Shown piece after piece: positions 18,501 to 34,400 of a stretch of 64,000 nucleotides of DNA. A model generated the notes under the pieces. It was not told the DNA's origin. It did no database searches and saw only the letters and a list, made by a program, of their open reading frames with translations. The translations under genes were made by a program, and so were the position numbers. How positions within the stretch are numbered: the stretch's first letter is position 1; each line of letters opens with the position of its first letter. The stretch comes from Aplectana chamaeleonis. Its lineage: Eukaryota > Nematoda > Chromadorea > Rhabditida > Cosmocercidae. Where the stretch lies: positions 1 through 64,000 of the forward strand of contig JAPDOI010001735.1 of the NCBI GenBank assembly GCA_029168955.1. The letters run 5' to 3'.

Positions 18501-21500
18501 GAATTCATTCGAAATTCGTTCGTTCGAAATAAAAATGAACGAATTCATTCGAAATTCGTTCGTTCGAAATAAAAATGAACGAATTCATTCGAAATTCGTT
18601 CGTTCGAAATAAAAATGAACGAATTCATTCGAAATTCGTTCGTTCGAGAATAAAATGAACGAATTCATTCGAAATTCGTTCGTTCGAAATAAAAATGAAC
18701 GAATTCATTCGAAATTCGTTCGTTCGAAATAAAATGAACGAATTCATTCGAAATTCGTTCGTTCGAAATAAAAATGAACGAATTCATTCGAAATTCGTTC
18801 GTTCGAGAATAAAAATGAACGAATTCATTCGAAATTCGTTCGTTCGAAATAAAATGAACGAATTCATTCGAAATTCGTTCGTTCGAAATTAAAATGAACG
18901 AATTCATTCGAAATTCGTTCGTTCGAAATAAAAATGAACGAATTCATTCGAAATTCGTTCGTTCGAAATAAAAATGAACGAATTCATTCGAAATTCGTTC
19001 GTTCGAAATAAAATGAACGAATTCATTCGAAATTCGTTCGTTCGAAATTAAAATGAACGAATTCATTCGAAATTCGTTCGTTCGAAATAAAAAATGAACG
19101 AATTCATTCGAAATTCGTTCGTTCGAAATAAAATGAACGAATTCATTCGAAATTCGTTCGTTCGAAATAAAAAATGAACGAATTCATTCGAAATTCGTTC
19201 GTTCGAAATAAAAATGAACGAATTCATTCGAAATTCGTTCGTTCGAAATAAAATGAACGAATTCATTCGAAATTCGTTCGTTCGAAATTAAAATGAACGA
19301 ATTCATTCGAAATTCGTTCGTTCGAAATAAAAATGAACGAATTCATTCGAAATTCGTTCGTTCGGAAATTAAAAAATGAACGAATTCATTCGAAATTCGT
19401 TCGTTCGAAATAAAAAATGAACGAATTCATTCGAAATTCGTTCGTTCGAAATAAAATGAACGAATTCATTCGAAATTCGTTCGTTCGAAATAAAATGAAC
19501 GAATTCATTCGAAATTCGTTCGTTCAGAAATAAAAATGAACGAATTCATTCGAAATTCGTTCGTTCGAAATAAAAAATGAACGAATTCATTCGAAATTCG
19601 TTCGTTCGAAATAAAATGAACGAATTCATTCGAAATTCGTTCGTTCGAAATAAAATGAACGAATTCATTCGAAATTCGTTCGTTCGAAATAAAATGAACG
19701 AATTCATTCGAAATTCGTTCGTTCGAAATAAAAAATGAACGAATTCATTCGAAATTCGTTCGTTCGAAATAAAAATGAACGAATTCATTCGAAATTCGTT
19801 CGTTCGAAATAAAAATGAACGAATTTATTCGAAATTCGTTCGTTCGAAATAAAATGAACGAATTCATTCGAAATTCGTTCGTTCGAAATAAAAATGAACG
19901 AATTCATTCGAAATTCGTTCGTTCGAAATAAAATGAACGAATTCATTCGAAATTCGTTCGTTCGAAATAAAAAATGAACGAATTCATTCGAAATTCGTTC
20001 GTTCAGAAATAAAAATGAACGAATTCATTCGAAATTCGTTCGTTCGAAATAAAAAATGAACGAATTCATTCGAAATTCGTTCGTTCGAAATAAAAATGAA
20101 CGAATTCATTCGAAATTCGTTCGTTCGAAATAAAAATGAACGAATTCATTCGAAATTCGTTCGTTCGAAATAAAATGAACGAATTCATTCGAAATTCGTT
20201 CGTTCGAAATAAAAATGAACGAATTCATTCGAAATTCGTTCGTTCGAAATAAAATGAACGAATTCATTCGAAATTCGTTCGTTCGAAATAAAATGAACGA
20301 ATTCATTCGAAATTCGTTCGTTCGAAATAAAAAATGAACGAATTCATTCGAAATTAGTTCGTTCGAAATAAAAAATGAACGAATTCATTCGAAATTCGTT
20401 CGTTCGAAATTAAAATGAACGAATTCATTCGGAAATTCGTTCGTTCGAAGATAAAAATGAACGAATTCATTCGAAATTCGTTCGTTCGAAATAAAATGAA
20501 CGAATTCATTCGAAATTCGTTCGTTCGAAATAAAAATGAACGAATTCATTCGAAATTCGTTCGTTCGAAATAAAAATGAACGAATTCATTCGAAATTCGT
20601 TCGTTCGAAATAAAATGAACGAATTCATTCGAAATTCGTTCGTTCAGGAAATTAAAAATGAACGAATTCATTCGAAATTCGTTCGTTCGAAATAAAAATG
20701 AACGAATTCATTCGAAATTCGTTCGTTCAAAATAAAAATAGAACGAATTCATTCGAAATTCGTTCGTTCGAAATAAAATGAACGAATTCATTCAGAAATT
20801 CGTTCGTTCGAAATAAAAATGAACGAATTCGTTCGAAATTCGTTCGTTCAGAAAAAAAAATGAACGAATTCATTCGAAATTCGTTCGTTCGGAAAATAAA
20901 ATGAACGAATTCATTCGAAATTCGTTCGTTCGAAATAAAAAATGAACGAATTCATTCGAAATTCGTTCGTTCGAAATTAAAATGAACGAATTCATTCAAA
21001 ATTCGTTCGTTCGAAATAAAAAATGAACGAATTCATTCGAAATTCGTTCGTTCGAAATAAAAATGAACGAATTCATTCGAAATTCGTTCGTTCGAAATAA
21101 AATGAACGAATTCATTCGAAATTCGTTCGTTCGAGGAAAGAATAAAAAATGAACCAATTCATTCGAAATTCGTTCGTTCGAGGAAATTAAAATGAACGAA
21201 TTCATTTGAAAATTCGTTCGTTCGATAAAAAATGAACGAATTCATTTTTCAGAAATTCGTTCGTTCGAAATAAAAATGAACGAATTCATTCGAAATTCGT
21301 TCGTTCGAAAATAAAAAATGAACGAATTCATTCCGAAATTCGTTCGTTCGAAATAAAATGAACGAATTCATTCGAGAAATTCGTTCGTTCGGAGATAAAA
21401 ATGAACGAATTCATTCGAAATTCGTTCGTTCGAAATAAAATGAACGAATTCATTCGAAATTCGTTCGTTCGAAATAAAAAATGAACGAATTCATTCGAAA

Positions 21501-24500
21501 TTCGTTCGTTCGAAATAAAATGAACGAATTCATTCGAAATTCGTTCGTTCGGAAATAAAAATGAACGAATTCATTCGAAATTCGTTCGTTCGAAATAAAA
21601 AATGAACGAATTCATTCGAAATTCGTTCCGTTCGAAATAAAATGAACGAATTCATTCCGAAATTCGTTCGTTCGAAATAAAAATGAACGAATTCATTCGA
21701 AATTCGTTCGTTCAAAATTAAAATGAACGAATTCATTCGAAAATTGTTCGTTCGAAATAAAAAATGAACAGAATTCATTCGAAATTCGTTCGTTCGAAAT
21801 AAAATGAACGAATTCATTCGAAATTCGTTCGTTCGAAAATTAAAAATGAACGAATTCATTCGAAATTCGTTCGTTCGAAATAAAAATGAACGGAATTCAT
21901 TCGAAATTCGTTCGTTCAGAAATAAAAAATGAACGAATTCATTCGAAATTCGTTCGTTCAGAAATAAAAATGAACGAATTCATTCCGAAATTCGTTCGTT
22001 CGAAATAAAAAATGAACGAATTCATTCCGAAATTCGTTCGTTCGAAATAAAAATGAACGAATTCATTCGAAATTCGTTCGTTCGAAATAAAATGAACTTG
22101 AATTCATTCAGAAATTCGTTCGTTCGAGGAATTAAAAATGAACGAATTCATTCGAAATTCGTTCGTTCGAAATAAAATGAACGAATTCATTCGAAATTCG
22201 TTCGTTCGAAATAAAAAATGAACGAATTCATTCGAAATTCGTTCGTTCGAAATTCAAAATAGAACGAATTCATTCGAAATTCGTTCGTTCGAAATTAAAA
22301 ATGAACGAATTCATTCGAAATTCGTTCGTTCGAAATAAAAAATGAACGAATTCATTCGAAATTCGTTCGTTCGAAATAAAATGAACGAATTCATTCGAAA
22401 TTCGTTCGTTCGAAATAAAATGAACGAATTCATTCGAAATTCGTTCGTTCGAAATAAAATGAACGAATTCATTCGAAATTCGTTCGTTCGAAATAAAATG
22501 AACGAATTCATTCGAAATTCGTTCGTTCGAAATAAAATGAACGAATTCATTCGAAATTCGTTCGTTCGAAATAAAAAATGAACGAATTCATTCGAAATTC
22601 GTTCGTTCGAGAATAAAAAATGAACGAATTCATTCGAAATTCGTTCGTTCGAAATAAAAAATGAACGAATTCATTCGAAATTCGTTCGTTCGAAATAAAA
22701 TGAACGAATTCATTCGAAATTCGTTCGTTCAAGAAATAAAATGAACGAATTCATTCGAAATTCGTTCGTTCGAGGAATACAAAAATGAACGAATTCATTC
22801 GAAATTCGTTCGTTCGAAATAAAATGAACGAATTCATTCGAAATTCGTTCGTTCGAAATAAAATGAACGAATTCATTCGAAATTCGTTCGTTCGAAATAA
22901 AATGAACGAATTCATTCCGAAATTCGTTCGTTCGAAATTAAAAATGAACGAATTCATTCGAAATTCGTTCGTTCGAAAAAATAAAAATGAACGAATTCAT
23001 TCGAAATTCGTTCGTTCAGGAAATAAAAAATGAACGAATTTATTCGAAATTCGTTCGTTCGCAATAAAAAATGAACGAATTTATTCGAAATTCGTTCGTT
23101 CGAAATAAAAAAATGAACGAATTCATTCGAAATTCGTTCGTTCGAAATAAAAAAATGAACGAATTCATTCGAAATTCGTTCGTTCGAAATAAAAAAATGA
23201 ACGAATTTATTCGAACTTCGTTCTTTCGAAATAAAAAATGAACGAATTCATTCGAAATTCGTTCGTTCAAAATAAAAAATGAACGAATTCATTCCGAAAT
23301 TCGTTCGTTCGAAATAAAAATGAACGAATTCATTCGAAATTCGTTCGTTCGAAATAAAATGAACGAATTCATTTCGAAATTCGTTCGTTCGAAATAAAAA
23401 ATGAACGAATTCATTCGAAATTCGTTCGTTCGAAATAAAAAATGAACGAATTCATTCGAGAATTCGTTCGTTCGAAATAAAATGAACGAATTCATTCGAA
23501 ATTCGTTCGTTCGAAATAAAATGAACGAATTCATTCGAAATTCGTTCGTTCGAAATAAAAAATGAACGAATTCATTCGAAATTCGTTCGTTCGAAATAAA
23601 AATGAACGAATTCATTTCGAAATTCGTTCGTTCGAAATTAAAAAATGAACGAATTCATTCAGAAATTCGTTCGTTCGAAATAAAAATGAACGAATTCATT
23701 CGAAATTCGTTCGTTCGAGAATAAAAAATGAACGAATTCATTCGAAATTCGTTCGTTCGAAATAAAAAATGAACGAATTCATTCGAAATTCGTTCGTTCG
23801 AAATAAAATGAACGAATTCATTCGAAATTCGTTCGTTCGAAATAAAATGAACGAATTCATTCGAAATTCGTTCGTTCGAAATAAAAATGAACGAATTCAT
23901 TCGAAATTCGTTCGTTCGAAATAAAAATGAACGAATTCATTCGAGAATTCGTTCGTTCGAAATAAAAATGAACGAATTCATTCGAAATTCGTTCGTTCGA
24001 AATAAAATGAACGAATTCATTCGAAATTCGTTCGTTCGAAATAAAAAATGAACGAATTTATTCGAAATTCGTTCGTTCGAAATAAAAATGAACGAATTCA
24101 TTCGAAATTCGTTCGTTCAAATAAAAATGAACGAATTCATTCGAAATTCGTTCGTTCGGAAATTAAAAATGAACGAATTCATTCGAAATTCGTTCGTTCG
24201 AAATAAAAATGAACGAATTCATTCGAAATTCGTTCGTTCGAAATAAAATGAACGAATTCATTCGAGAATTCGTTCGTTCAAAATAAAATGAACGAATTCA
24301 TTCGAAATTCGTTCGTTCGAAATTAAAAATGAACGAATTCATTCGAAATTCGTTCGTTCGAAATAAAAAATGAACGAATTCATTCGAAATTCGTTCGTTC
24401 GAAATAAAATGAACGAATTCATTCGAGAATTCGTTCGTTCGAAATTAAAATGAACGAATTCATTCGAAATTCGTTCGTTCGAAATAAAAAATGAACGAAT

Positions 24501-27500
24501 TCATTCGAGAATTCGTTCGTTCGAAATAAAATGAACGAATTCATTCGAAATTCGTTCGTTCGAAATAAAATGAACGAATTCATTCCGAAATTCGTTCGTT
24601 CAGGAAATAAAAAATGAACGAATTCATTCGAAATTCGTTCGTTCGAAATAAAATGAACGAATTTATTCGAAATTCGTTCGTTCGAAATAAAATGAACGAA
24701 TTCATTCGAAATTCGTTCGTTCAGAGAATAAATGAACGAATTCATTCGAAATTCGTTCGTTCGAAATAAAATGAACGAATTCATTCGAAATTCGTTCGTT
24801 CGAAATAAAAATGAACGAATTCATTCGAAATTCGTTCGTTCGAAATTAAAAATGAACGAATTCATTCGAAATTCGTTCGTTCGAAATTAAAATGAACGAA
24901 TTCATTCGAAATTCGTTCGTTCGAAATAATAAAATGAACGAATTCATTCGAAATTCGTTCGTTCGAAATTAAAAATGAACGAATTCATTCGAAATTCGTT
25001 CGTTCGAAATTAAAATGAACGAATTCATTCGAAATTCGTTCGTTCGAAATGAAAAATGAACGAATTCATTCGAAATTCGTTCGTTCGAAATAAAAATGAA
25101 CGAATTCATTCCGAAATTCGTTCGTTCGAAATAAAAATGAACGAATTCATTCGAAATTCGTTCGTTCGAAATTAAAATGAACGAATTCATTCGAAATTCG
25201 TTCGTTCGAAGAATTAAAATGAACGAATTCATTCGAAATTCGTTCGTTCGAAAATTAAAAATGAACGAATTCATTCGAAATTCGTTCGTTCGAAATTAAA
25301 ATGAACGAATTCATTTCGAAATTCGTTCGTTCGAAATTAAAATGAACGAATTCATTCGAAATTCGTTCGTTCGAAATAAAAATGAACGAATTCATTCGAA
25401 ATTCGTTCGTTCGAAGATTAAAATGAACGAATTCATTCGAAATTCGTTCGTTCGAAATAAAATGAACGAATTCATTCGAAATTCGTTCGTTCGAAGATAA
25501 AATGAACGAATTCATTCGAAATTCGTTCGTTCGAAATAAAATGAACGGAATTCATTCGAAATTCGTTCGTTCGAAATAAAAAATGAACGAATTCATTCGA
25601 AATTCGTTCGTTCGAAATAAAAAATGAACGAATTCATTCGAAATTCGTTCGTTCGAAATAAAATGAACGAATTCATTCGAAATTCGTTCGTTCGAAATAA
25701 AAATGAACGAATTCATTCGAAATTCGTTCGTTCGAAATAAAATGAACGAATTCATTCGAAATTCGTTCGTTCGAAATAAAAATGAACGAATTCATTCGAA
25801 ATTCGTTCGTTCGAAATAAAAATGAACGAATTCATTCGAAATTCGTTCGTTCGAAATAAAATGAACGAATTCATTCGAAATTCGTTCGTTCGAAATAAAA
25901 TGAACGAATTCATTCGAAATTCGTTCGTTCGAAATAAAAAATGAACGAATTCATTCGAAATTCGTTCGTTCGAAATAAAATGAACGAATTCATTCGAAAT
26001 TCGTTCGTTCGAAATAAAAAATGAACGAATTCATTCGAGAATTCGTTCGTTCGAAATAAAAAATGAACGAATTCATTCGAAATTCGTTCGTTCGAAATAA
26101 AAATGAACGAATTCATTCGAAATTCGTTCGTTCGAAATTAAAAATGAACGAATTCATTCGAAATTCGTTCGTTCAGGAAATAAAAAATGAACGAATTCAT
26201 TCGAAATTCGTTCGTTCGAAATAAAATGAACGAATTCATTCGAAATTCGTTCGTTCAAAATAAAATGAGACGAATTCATTCGAAATTCGTTCGTTCAAAA
26301 TAAAAATGAACGAATTCATTCGAAATTCGTTCGTTCGAAATAAAATGAACGAATTCATTCGAGAATTCGTTCGTTCGAAATAAAATGAACGGAATTCATT
26401 CGAAATTCGTTCGTTCGAAATAAAAAATGAACGAATTCATTCGAAATTCGTTCGTTCGAAATAAAAATGAACGAATTCATTCGAAATTCGTTCGTTCGAA
26501 ATAAAAATGAACGAATTCATTCGAAATTCGTTCGTTCGAAATAAAATGAACGAATTCATTCGAAATTCGTTCGTTCGAAATAAAATGAACGAATTCATTC
26601 CGAAATTCGTTCGTTCGAAATTAAAATGAACGAATTCATTCGAAATTCGTTCGATTCGAAATAAAATGAACGAATTCATTCGAAATTCGTTCGTTCGGGG
26701 AAATTAAAATGAACGAATTCATTCGAAATTCGTTCGTTCGAAATAAAATGAACGAATTCATTCGAAATTCGTTTCGTTCGAAATAAAATGAACGAATTCA
26801 TTCGAAATTCGTTTCGTTCGAAATAAAATGAACGAATTCATTCGAAATTCGTTCGTTCGAGATAAAAAATGAACGAATTCATTCGAAATTCGTTCGTTCG
26901 AAACCAAAATGAACGAATTTAATCGAAATTCGTTCGGTCAAAATAAAAAAAGAACGAATTCATTCGAAATTCGTTCCTTCGAAATAAAATGAACGAATTC
27001 ATTCGAAATTCGTTCGTTCGAAATAAAATGAACGAATTCATTCGAAATTCGTTCGTTCGAGAATAAAATGAACGAATTCATTCGAAATTCGTTCGTTCGA
27101 AATAAAATGAACGAATTCATTTCGAAATTCGTTCGTTCGAAATAAAAATGAACGAATTCATTCGAAATTCGTTCGTTCGAAATAAAAAATGAACGAATTT
27201 ATTCGAAATTCGTTCGTTCGAAATAAAATGAACGAATTCATTCGAAATTCGTTCGTTCAAAGGAAAAAATAAAAAATGAACGAATTCATTCGAAGATTCG
27301 ATTCGTTCAGGCGAATAAAAATGAACGAATTCATTCGAAATTCGTTCGTTCGAAGAATAAAAATGAACGAATTCATTCGAAATTCGTTCGTTCGGAGAAG
27401 AATAAAAAATGAACGATTCATTCGAAATTGCCGTTCGTTCGGAAAATAAGATAAATTGAACAGAATTCATTCGAAATTCGTTCATTCGAAATAAAAAGAT

Positions 27501-30500
27501 GAACGACGATTCATTCGAAATTCGTTCATTCGAAATAAAATGAACGAATTCATTCGAAATTCGTTCGTTCGGAAATAAAAAGATGAACGAATTCATTCAA
27601 AGAATTCGTTCGTTCAGAAAAAATAAAAAGCCGAACGAATTCATTCGGAAATTCCGTTCGTTCGAGAATTAAAAAATGAACGAATTCATTCGAAATTCTG
27701 ATTCGTTCAAAATAAAGAATGAACGAGATTCATTCGAAATTCCGTTCGTTCGAAATGAAAAATGAACGAATTCATTCCGAAATTCGTTTCGTTCAGAATA
27801 TAAATGATGAACGGAATTCATTCGAAATTCGTTTGTTCGAAATAAAAGATGAACGAATTCATTTCGAAATTCGTTCCATTCGAGAATAAAAAATGAACGC
27901 ATTCATTCCGAAATTCGTTCGTTCGAAATCAAAATGAAGACGAATTCATTCGAAATTCGTTCGTTCGAAATAAAATGAACGAATTCATTCGAAATTCGTT
28001 CGTTCGAAATAAAATGAACGAATTCATTCGAAATTCGTTCGTTCGAAATCAAAATGAACGAATTCATTCGAAATTCGTTCGTTCGAAATAATAAAATGAA
28101 CGAATTCATTCGAAATTCGTTCGTTCGAAATAAAAATGAACAGATTCATTCGAAATTCGTTCGTTCGAAATCAAAATGAACGAATTCATTCGAAATTCGT
28201 TCGTTCGAAATAAAATGAACGAATTTATTCGAAATTCGTTCGTTCAAATAAAATGACCGAATTCATTCGAAATTCGTTCGTTCGAAATAAAAAATGAACG
28301 AATTTATTCGAAATTCGTTCGTTCGAAATAAAAAATGAACGAATTCATTCGAAATTCGTTCGTTCGAAATAAAAAATGAACGAATTCATTCGAAATTCGT
28401 TCGTTCGAAATAAAAAATGAACGAATTTATTCGAAATTCGTTCGTTCGAAATAAAAAATGAACGAATTCATTCGAAATTCGTTCGTTCGAAATAAAAAAT
28501 GAACGAATTCATTCGAAATTCGTTCGTTCGAAATAAAAAATGAACGGATTCATTCGAAATTCGTTCGTTCGAAATAAAAAATGAACGAATTCATTCGAAA
28601 TTCGTTCGTTCGAAATAAAAAATGAACGAATTCATTCGAATTCGTTCGTTCGAAAATATAAAATGAACGAATTCATTCGAAATTCGTTCGTTCGAAATAA
28701 AAAATGAACGGAATTCATTCGAAATTCGTTCGTTCGAAAGATAAAAATGAACGAATTCATTCGAAATTCGTTCGTTCGAAATAAAATGAACGAATTCATT
28801 CGAAATTCGTTCGTTCGAAAATAAAATGAACGAATTTATTCGAAATTCGTTCGTTCGAAATAAAATGAACGAATTCATTCGAAATTCGTTCGTTCGGAAA
28901 TAAAAATGAACAGATTCATTCGAAATTCGTTCGTTCAAAATAAAATGAACGAATTCATTCGAAATTCGTTCGTTCGAAATAAAATGAACGAATTCATTCG
29001 AAATTCGTTCGTTCAGGAATAAAAAATGAACGAATTTATTCGAAATTCGTTCGTTCGAAATAAAAAATGAACGAATTCATTCGAAATTCGTTCGTTCGAA
29101 ATAAAATGAACGAATTCATTCGAAATTCGTTCGTTCGAAATAAAAAATGAACGAATTCATTCGAAATTCGTTCGTTCGAAAAATAAAATGAACGAATTCA
29201 TTCGAAATTCACGTTCGTTCGAAATAAAAATGAACGAATTCATTCCGAAATTCGTTCGTTCGAAATAAAAAATGAACGAATTTATTCGAAATTCGTTCGT
29301 TCGAAATAAAAAATGAACGAATTCATTCGAAATTCGTTCGTTCGAAATAAAATGAACGAATTCATTCGAAATTCGTTCGTTCGAAATAAAAAATGAACGA
29401 ATTCATTCGAAATTCGTTCGTTCAAAGAAATTAAAAATGAACGAATTCATTCGAAATTCGTTCGTTCGAAATAAAAAATGAACGAATTCATTCGAAATTC
29501 GTTCGTTCGAAATAAAAAATGAACGAATTCATTCGAAATTCGTTCGTTCGAAATAAAAAATGAACGAATTCATTCGAAATTCGTTCGTTCGAAATAAAAA
29601 ATGAACGAATTCATTCGAAATTCGTTCGTTCAAAATAAAAAATGAACGAATTCATTCGAAATTCGTTCGTTCGAAATAAAAAATGAACGAATTTATTCGA
29701 AATTCGTTCGTTCGAAATTAAAAATGAACGAATTCATTCGAAATTCGTTCGTTCGAAATTAAAAATGAACGAATTTATTCGAAATTCGTTCGTTCGAAAT
29801 TAAAAATGAACGAATTCATTCGAAATTCGTTTGTTCGAAATAAAAAATGAACGAATTCATTCGAAATTCGTTTGTTCGAAATAAAATGAACGAATTTATT
29901 CGAAATTCGTTCGTTCGAAATAAAATGAACGAATTCATTCCGAAATTCGTTCGTTCGAAATAAAATGAACGAATTCATTCAAAATTCGTTCGTTCGAAAT
30001 AAAAAATGAACGAATTCATTCGAAATTCGTTCGTTCGAAATAAAAAATGAACGAATTCATTCGAAATTCGTTCGTTCGAAATAAAAATGAACGAATTCAT
30101 TCGAAATTCGTTCGTTCGAAAATAAAATGAACGAATTCATTCAAAATTCGTTCGTTCGAAATAAAAAATGAACGAATTCATTCGAAATTCGTTCGTTCGA
30201 AATAAAAAATGAACGAATTCATTCGAAATTCGTTCGTTCGAAATAAAATGAACAGATTCATTCGAAATTCGTTCGTTCGAAATAAAATGAACGAATTCAT
30301 TCGAAATTCGTTCGTTCGAAATAAAAATGAACGAATTCATTCGAAATTCGTTCGTTCGAAATAAAATGAACGAATTCATTCGAAAATTCGTTCGTTCGAA
30401 ATAAAAATGAACGAATTCATTCGAAATTCGTTCGTTCGAAATGAAAAATGAACGGAATTCATTCGAAATTCGTTCGTTCGAAATAAAATGAACGAATTCA

Positions 30501-33500
30501 TTCGAAATTCGTTCGTTCGAAATAAAAAATGAACGAATTCATTCGAAATTCGTTCGTTCGAAATAAAATGAACGAATTCATTCGAAATTCGTTCGTTCGA
30601 AATAAAATGAACGAATTTATTCGAAATTCGTTCGTTCGAAATAAAAAATGAACGAATTCATTCGAAAATTCGTTCGTTCGAAATAAAAAATGAACGAATT
30701 CATTCGAAATTCGTTCGTTCGAAATAAAAAATGAACGAATTCATTCGAAATTCGTTCGTTCGAAATAAAATGAACGAATTCATTCGAAATTCGTTCGTTC
30801 GAAATAAAAAATGAACGAATTCATTCGAAATTCGTTCGTTCGAAATAAAATGAACGAATTCATTCGAAATTCGTTCGTTCGAAATAAAAAATGAACGAAT
30901 TCATTCGAAATTCGTTCGTTCGAAATAAAATGAACGAATTCATTCGAAATTCGTTCGTTCGAAATAAAATGAACGAATTCATTCGAAATTCGTTCGTTCG
31001 AAATAAAAAATGAACGAATTCATTCGAAATTCGTTCGTTCGAAATAAAAAATGAACGAATTCATTCGAAATTCGTTCGTTCGAAATAAAATGAACGAATT
31101 CATTCGAAATTCGTTCGTTCGAAATAAAAAATGAACGAATTCATTCGAAATTCGTTCGTTCAGGAAATATAAAATGAACGAATTCATTCGAAATTCGTTC
31201 GTTCAGAAAATAAAAAATGAACGGAATTCATTCGAAATTCGTTCGTTCGAAATAAAAAATGAACGAATTCATTCGAAATTCGTTCGTTCGAAATAAAATG
31301 AACGAATTCATTCGAAGAGATTCGTTCGTTCGAAATAAAATGAACGAATTCATTCGAAATTCGTTCGTTCGAAATAAAAAATGAACGGAATTCATTCGAA
31401 ATTCGTTCGTTCGAAATAAAAAATGAACGAATTTATTCGAAATTCGTTCGTTCGAAATAAAATGAACGAATTCATTCGAAATTCGTTCGTTCGAAATAAA
31501 AAATGAACGAATTCATTCGAAATTCGTTCGTTCGAAATAAAAAATGAACGAATTCATTCGAAATTCGTTCGTTCGAAAATAAAATGAACGAATTCATTCG
31601 AAATTCGTTCGTTCGAAGTAAAAAATGAACGAATTCATTCGAAATTCGTTCGTTCGAAATAAAATGAACGAATTCATTCGAAATTCGTTCGTTCGAAATA
31701 AAAAATGAACGAATTCATTCGAAATTCGTTCGTTCGAAATAAAATGAACAGATTCATTCGAAATTCGTTCGTTCGAAATAAAATGAACGAATTCATTCGA
31801 AATTCGTTCGTTCGAAATAAAAATGAACGAATTCATTCGAAATTCGTTCGTTCGAAATAAAAATGAACGAATTCATTCGAAATTCGTTCGTTCGAAATAA
31901 AATGAACGAATTCATTCGAAATTCGTTCGTTCGAAATAAAAAATGAACGAATTCATTCGAAATTCGTTCGTTCGAAATAAAATGAACGAATTCATTCGAA
32001 ATTCGTTCGTTCGAAATAAAATGAACGAATTCATTCCCGAAATTCGTTCGTTCGAAATAAAAAATGAACGAATTCATTCGAAATTCGTTCGTTCGAAATA
32101 AAAAATGAACGAATTCATTCGAAATTCGTTCGTTCGAAATAAAAATGAACGAATTCATTCGAAATTCGTTCGTTCGAAAATAAAATGAACGAATTCATTC
32201 AGGGAATTCGTTCGTTCGAAATAAAAAATGAACGAATTCATTCGAAATTCGTTCGTTCGAAATAAAAAATGAACGAATTCATTCGAAATTCGTTCGTTCG
32301 AAATAAAATGAACGAATTCATTCGAAATTCGTTCGTTCGAAATTCAAAATGAACGAATTCATTCGAAATTCGTTCGTTCGAAATAAAAAATGAACGAATT
32401 TATTCGGATTCGTTCGTTCGAAATAAAAATGAACGAATTCATTCGAAATTCGTTCGTTCGAAATAAAATGAACGAATTTATTCGAAATTCGTTCGTTCGA
32501 AATAAAAAATGAACGAATTCATTCGAAATTCGTTCGTTCGAAATAAAATGAACGAATTCATTCGAAATTCGTTCGTTCGAAATAAAAAATGAACAGATTC
32601 ATTCGAAATTCGTTCGTTCAAAATAAAATGAACGGAATTCATTCGAAATTCGTTCGTTCGAAATAAAAATGAACGAATTCATTCGAAATTCGTTCGTTCA
32701 GGAAATAAAATGAACGAATTCATTCGAAATTCGTTCGTTCGAAATTAAAAATGAACGAATTCATTCGAAATTCGTTCGTTCGAAATAAAATGAACGAATT
32801 CATTCGAAATTCGTTCGTTCGAGATAAAAATGAACGAATTTATTCGAAATTCGTTCGTTCGAAATAAAAAATGAACGAATTTATTCCGAAATTCGTTCGT
32901 TCGAAAAATAAAAAAATGAACGAATTCATTCGAAATTCGTTCGTTCGAAATAAAATGAACGAATTCATTCGAAATTCGTTCGTTCAGGAAAATAAAAAAT
33001 GAACGAATTCATTCCGAAATTCGTTCGTTCGAAATAAAAAATGAACGAATTCATTCGAAATTCGTTCGTTCGAAATAAAATGAACGAATTCATTCGAAAT
33101 TCGTTCGTTCGAAATAAAAAATGAACGAATTCATTTCGAAATTCGTTCCGTTCGAAATAAAATGAACGAATTCATTCGAAATTCGTTCGTTCGAAATAAA
33201 AAAAATGAACGAATTCATTCGAAATTCGTTCGTTCGAAATAATAAAATGAACGAATTCATTCGAAATTCGTTCGTTCGAAATAAAATGAACGAATTCATT
33301 CGAAATTCGTTCGTTCGAAAATAAAAAATGAACGAATTTATTCGAAATTCGTTCGTTCGAAATAAAATGAACGAATTCATTCGAAATTCGTTCGTTCGAA
33401 ATAAAAATGAACGAATTTATTCGAAATTCGTTCGTTCGAAATGAAAAATGAACGAATTCATTCGAAATTCGTTCGTTCCAAAAATAAAAAATGAACGAAT

Positions 33501-34029
33501 TCATTCGAAATTCGTTCGTTCGAAATAAAATGAACGAATTCATTCGAAATTCGTTCGTTCGAAATAAAAAATGAACGAATTTATTCGAAATTCGTTCGTT
33601 CGAAATAAAATGAACGAATTCATTCGAAATTCGTTCGTTCGAAATAAAAATGAACGGAATTCATTCGAAATTCGTTCGTTCAAATAAAATGAACGAATTC
33701 ATTCGAAATTCGTTCGTTCGAAATAAAATGAACGAATTCATTCGAAATTCGTTCGTTCGAAATAAAAAATGAACGAATTCATTCGAAATTCGTTCGTTCG
33801 AAATAAAAATGAACGAATTCATTCGAAATTCGTTCGTTCGAAATAAAATGAACGAATTCATTCGAAATTCGTTCGTTCGAAATGAAAAATGAACAGATTC
33901 ATTCGAAATTCGTTCGTTCGAAATAAAAATGAACGAATTCATTCGAAATTCGTTCGTTCGAAATAAAATGAACGAATTTATTCGAAATTCGTTCGTTCGA
34001 AATTAAAATGAACGAATTCATTCGAAATT

Positions 34030-34400
34030 CGTTCGTTCGAAATAATAAAATGAACCAATTTATTCGAAATTCGTTCGTTCGAAATTAAAAATGAACGAAT
34101 TCATTCAAAATCCGTTCGTTCGAAATAACGAATTTATTCGAAATTCGTTGGTTCGAAATAAAAAATGAACGAATTTATTCGAAATTCGTTCGTTCGAAAT
34201 AAAAAATGAACGATTTCATTCAAAATCCGTTCGTTCGAAATAAGAAAAGAACGAATTTATTCGAAATTCGTTCGTTCGGAATAAAAAGTGAACGAATTCA
34301 TTCGAAATTCGTTGGTTCGAATAAAAAATGAACGATTTCATTCAAAATCCGTTCGTTCGAAATAAGAAAAGAACGAATTTATTCGAAATTCGTTCGTTCG
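34030..34400 (+). repeat. Island of substituted monomers with 120-bp period
   Basis: Units with GAACGATTTCATTCAAAATC and AATAAGAAAAGAACG occur twice about 121 bp apart (from about 34210 and 34331), so a three-monomer block was duplicated. The changes are substitutions, unlike the indel noise around them. Confidence 0.75.

Noticed and set aside
30137..31836. Apparent ~1.5-kb duplication marked by GAACAGATTCATTCG at 30.25 and 31.75 kb
   Set aside because: The same CGA-to-CAG change recurs throughout the noisy zone (28.1, 28.9, 32.6, 33.9 kb), so it is a recurrent error type rather than a marker of shared descent.
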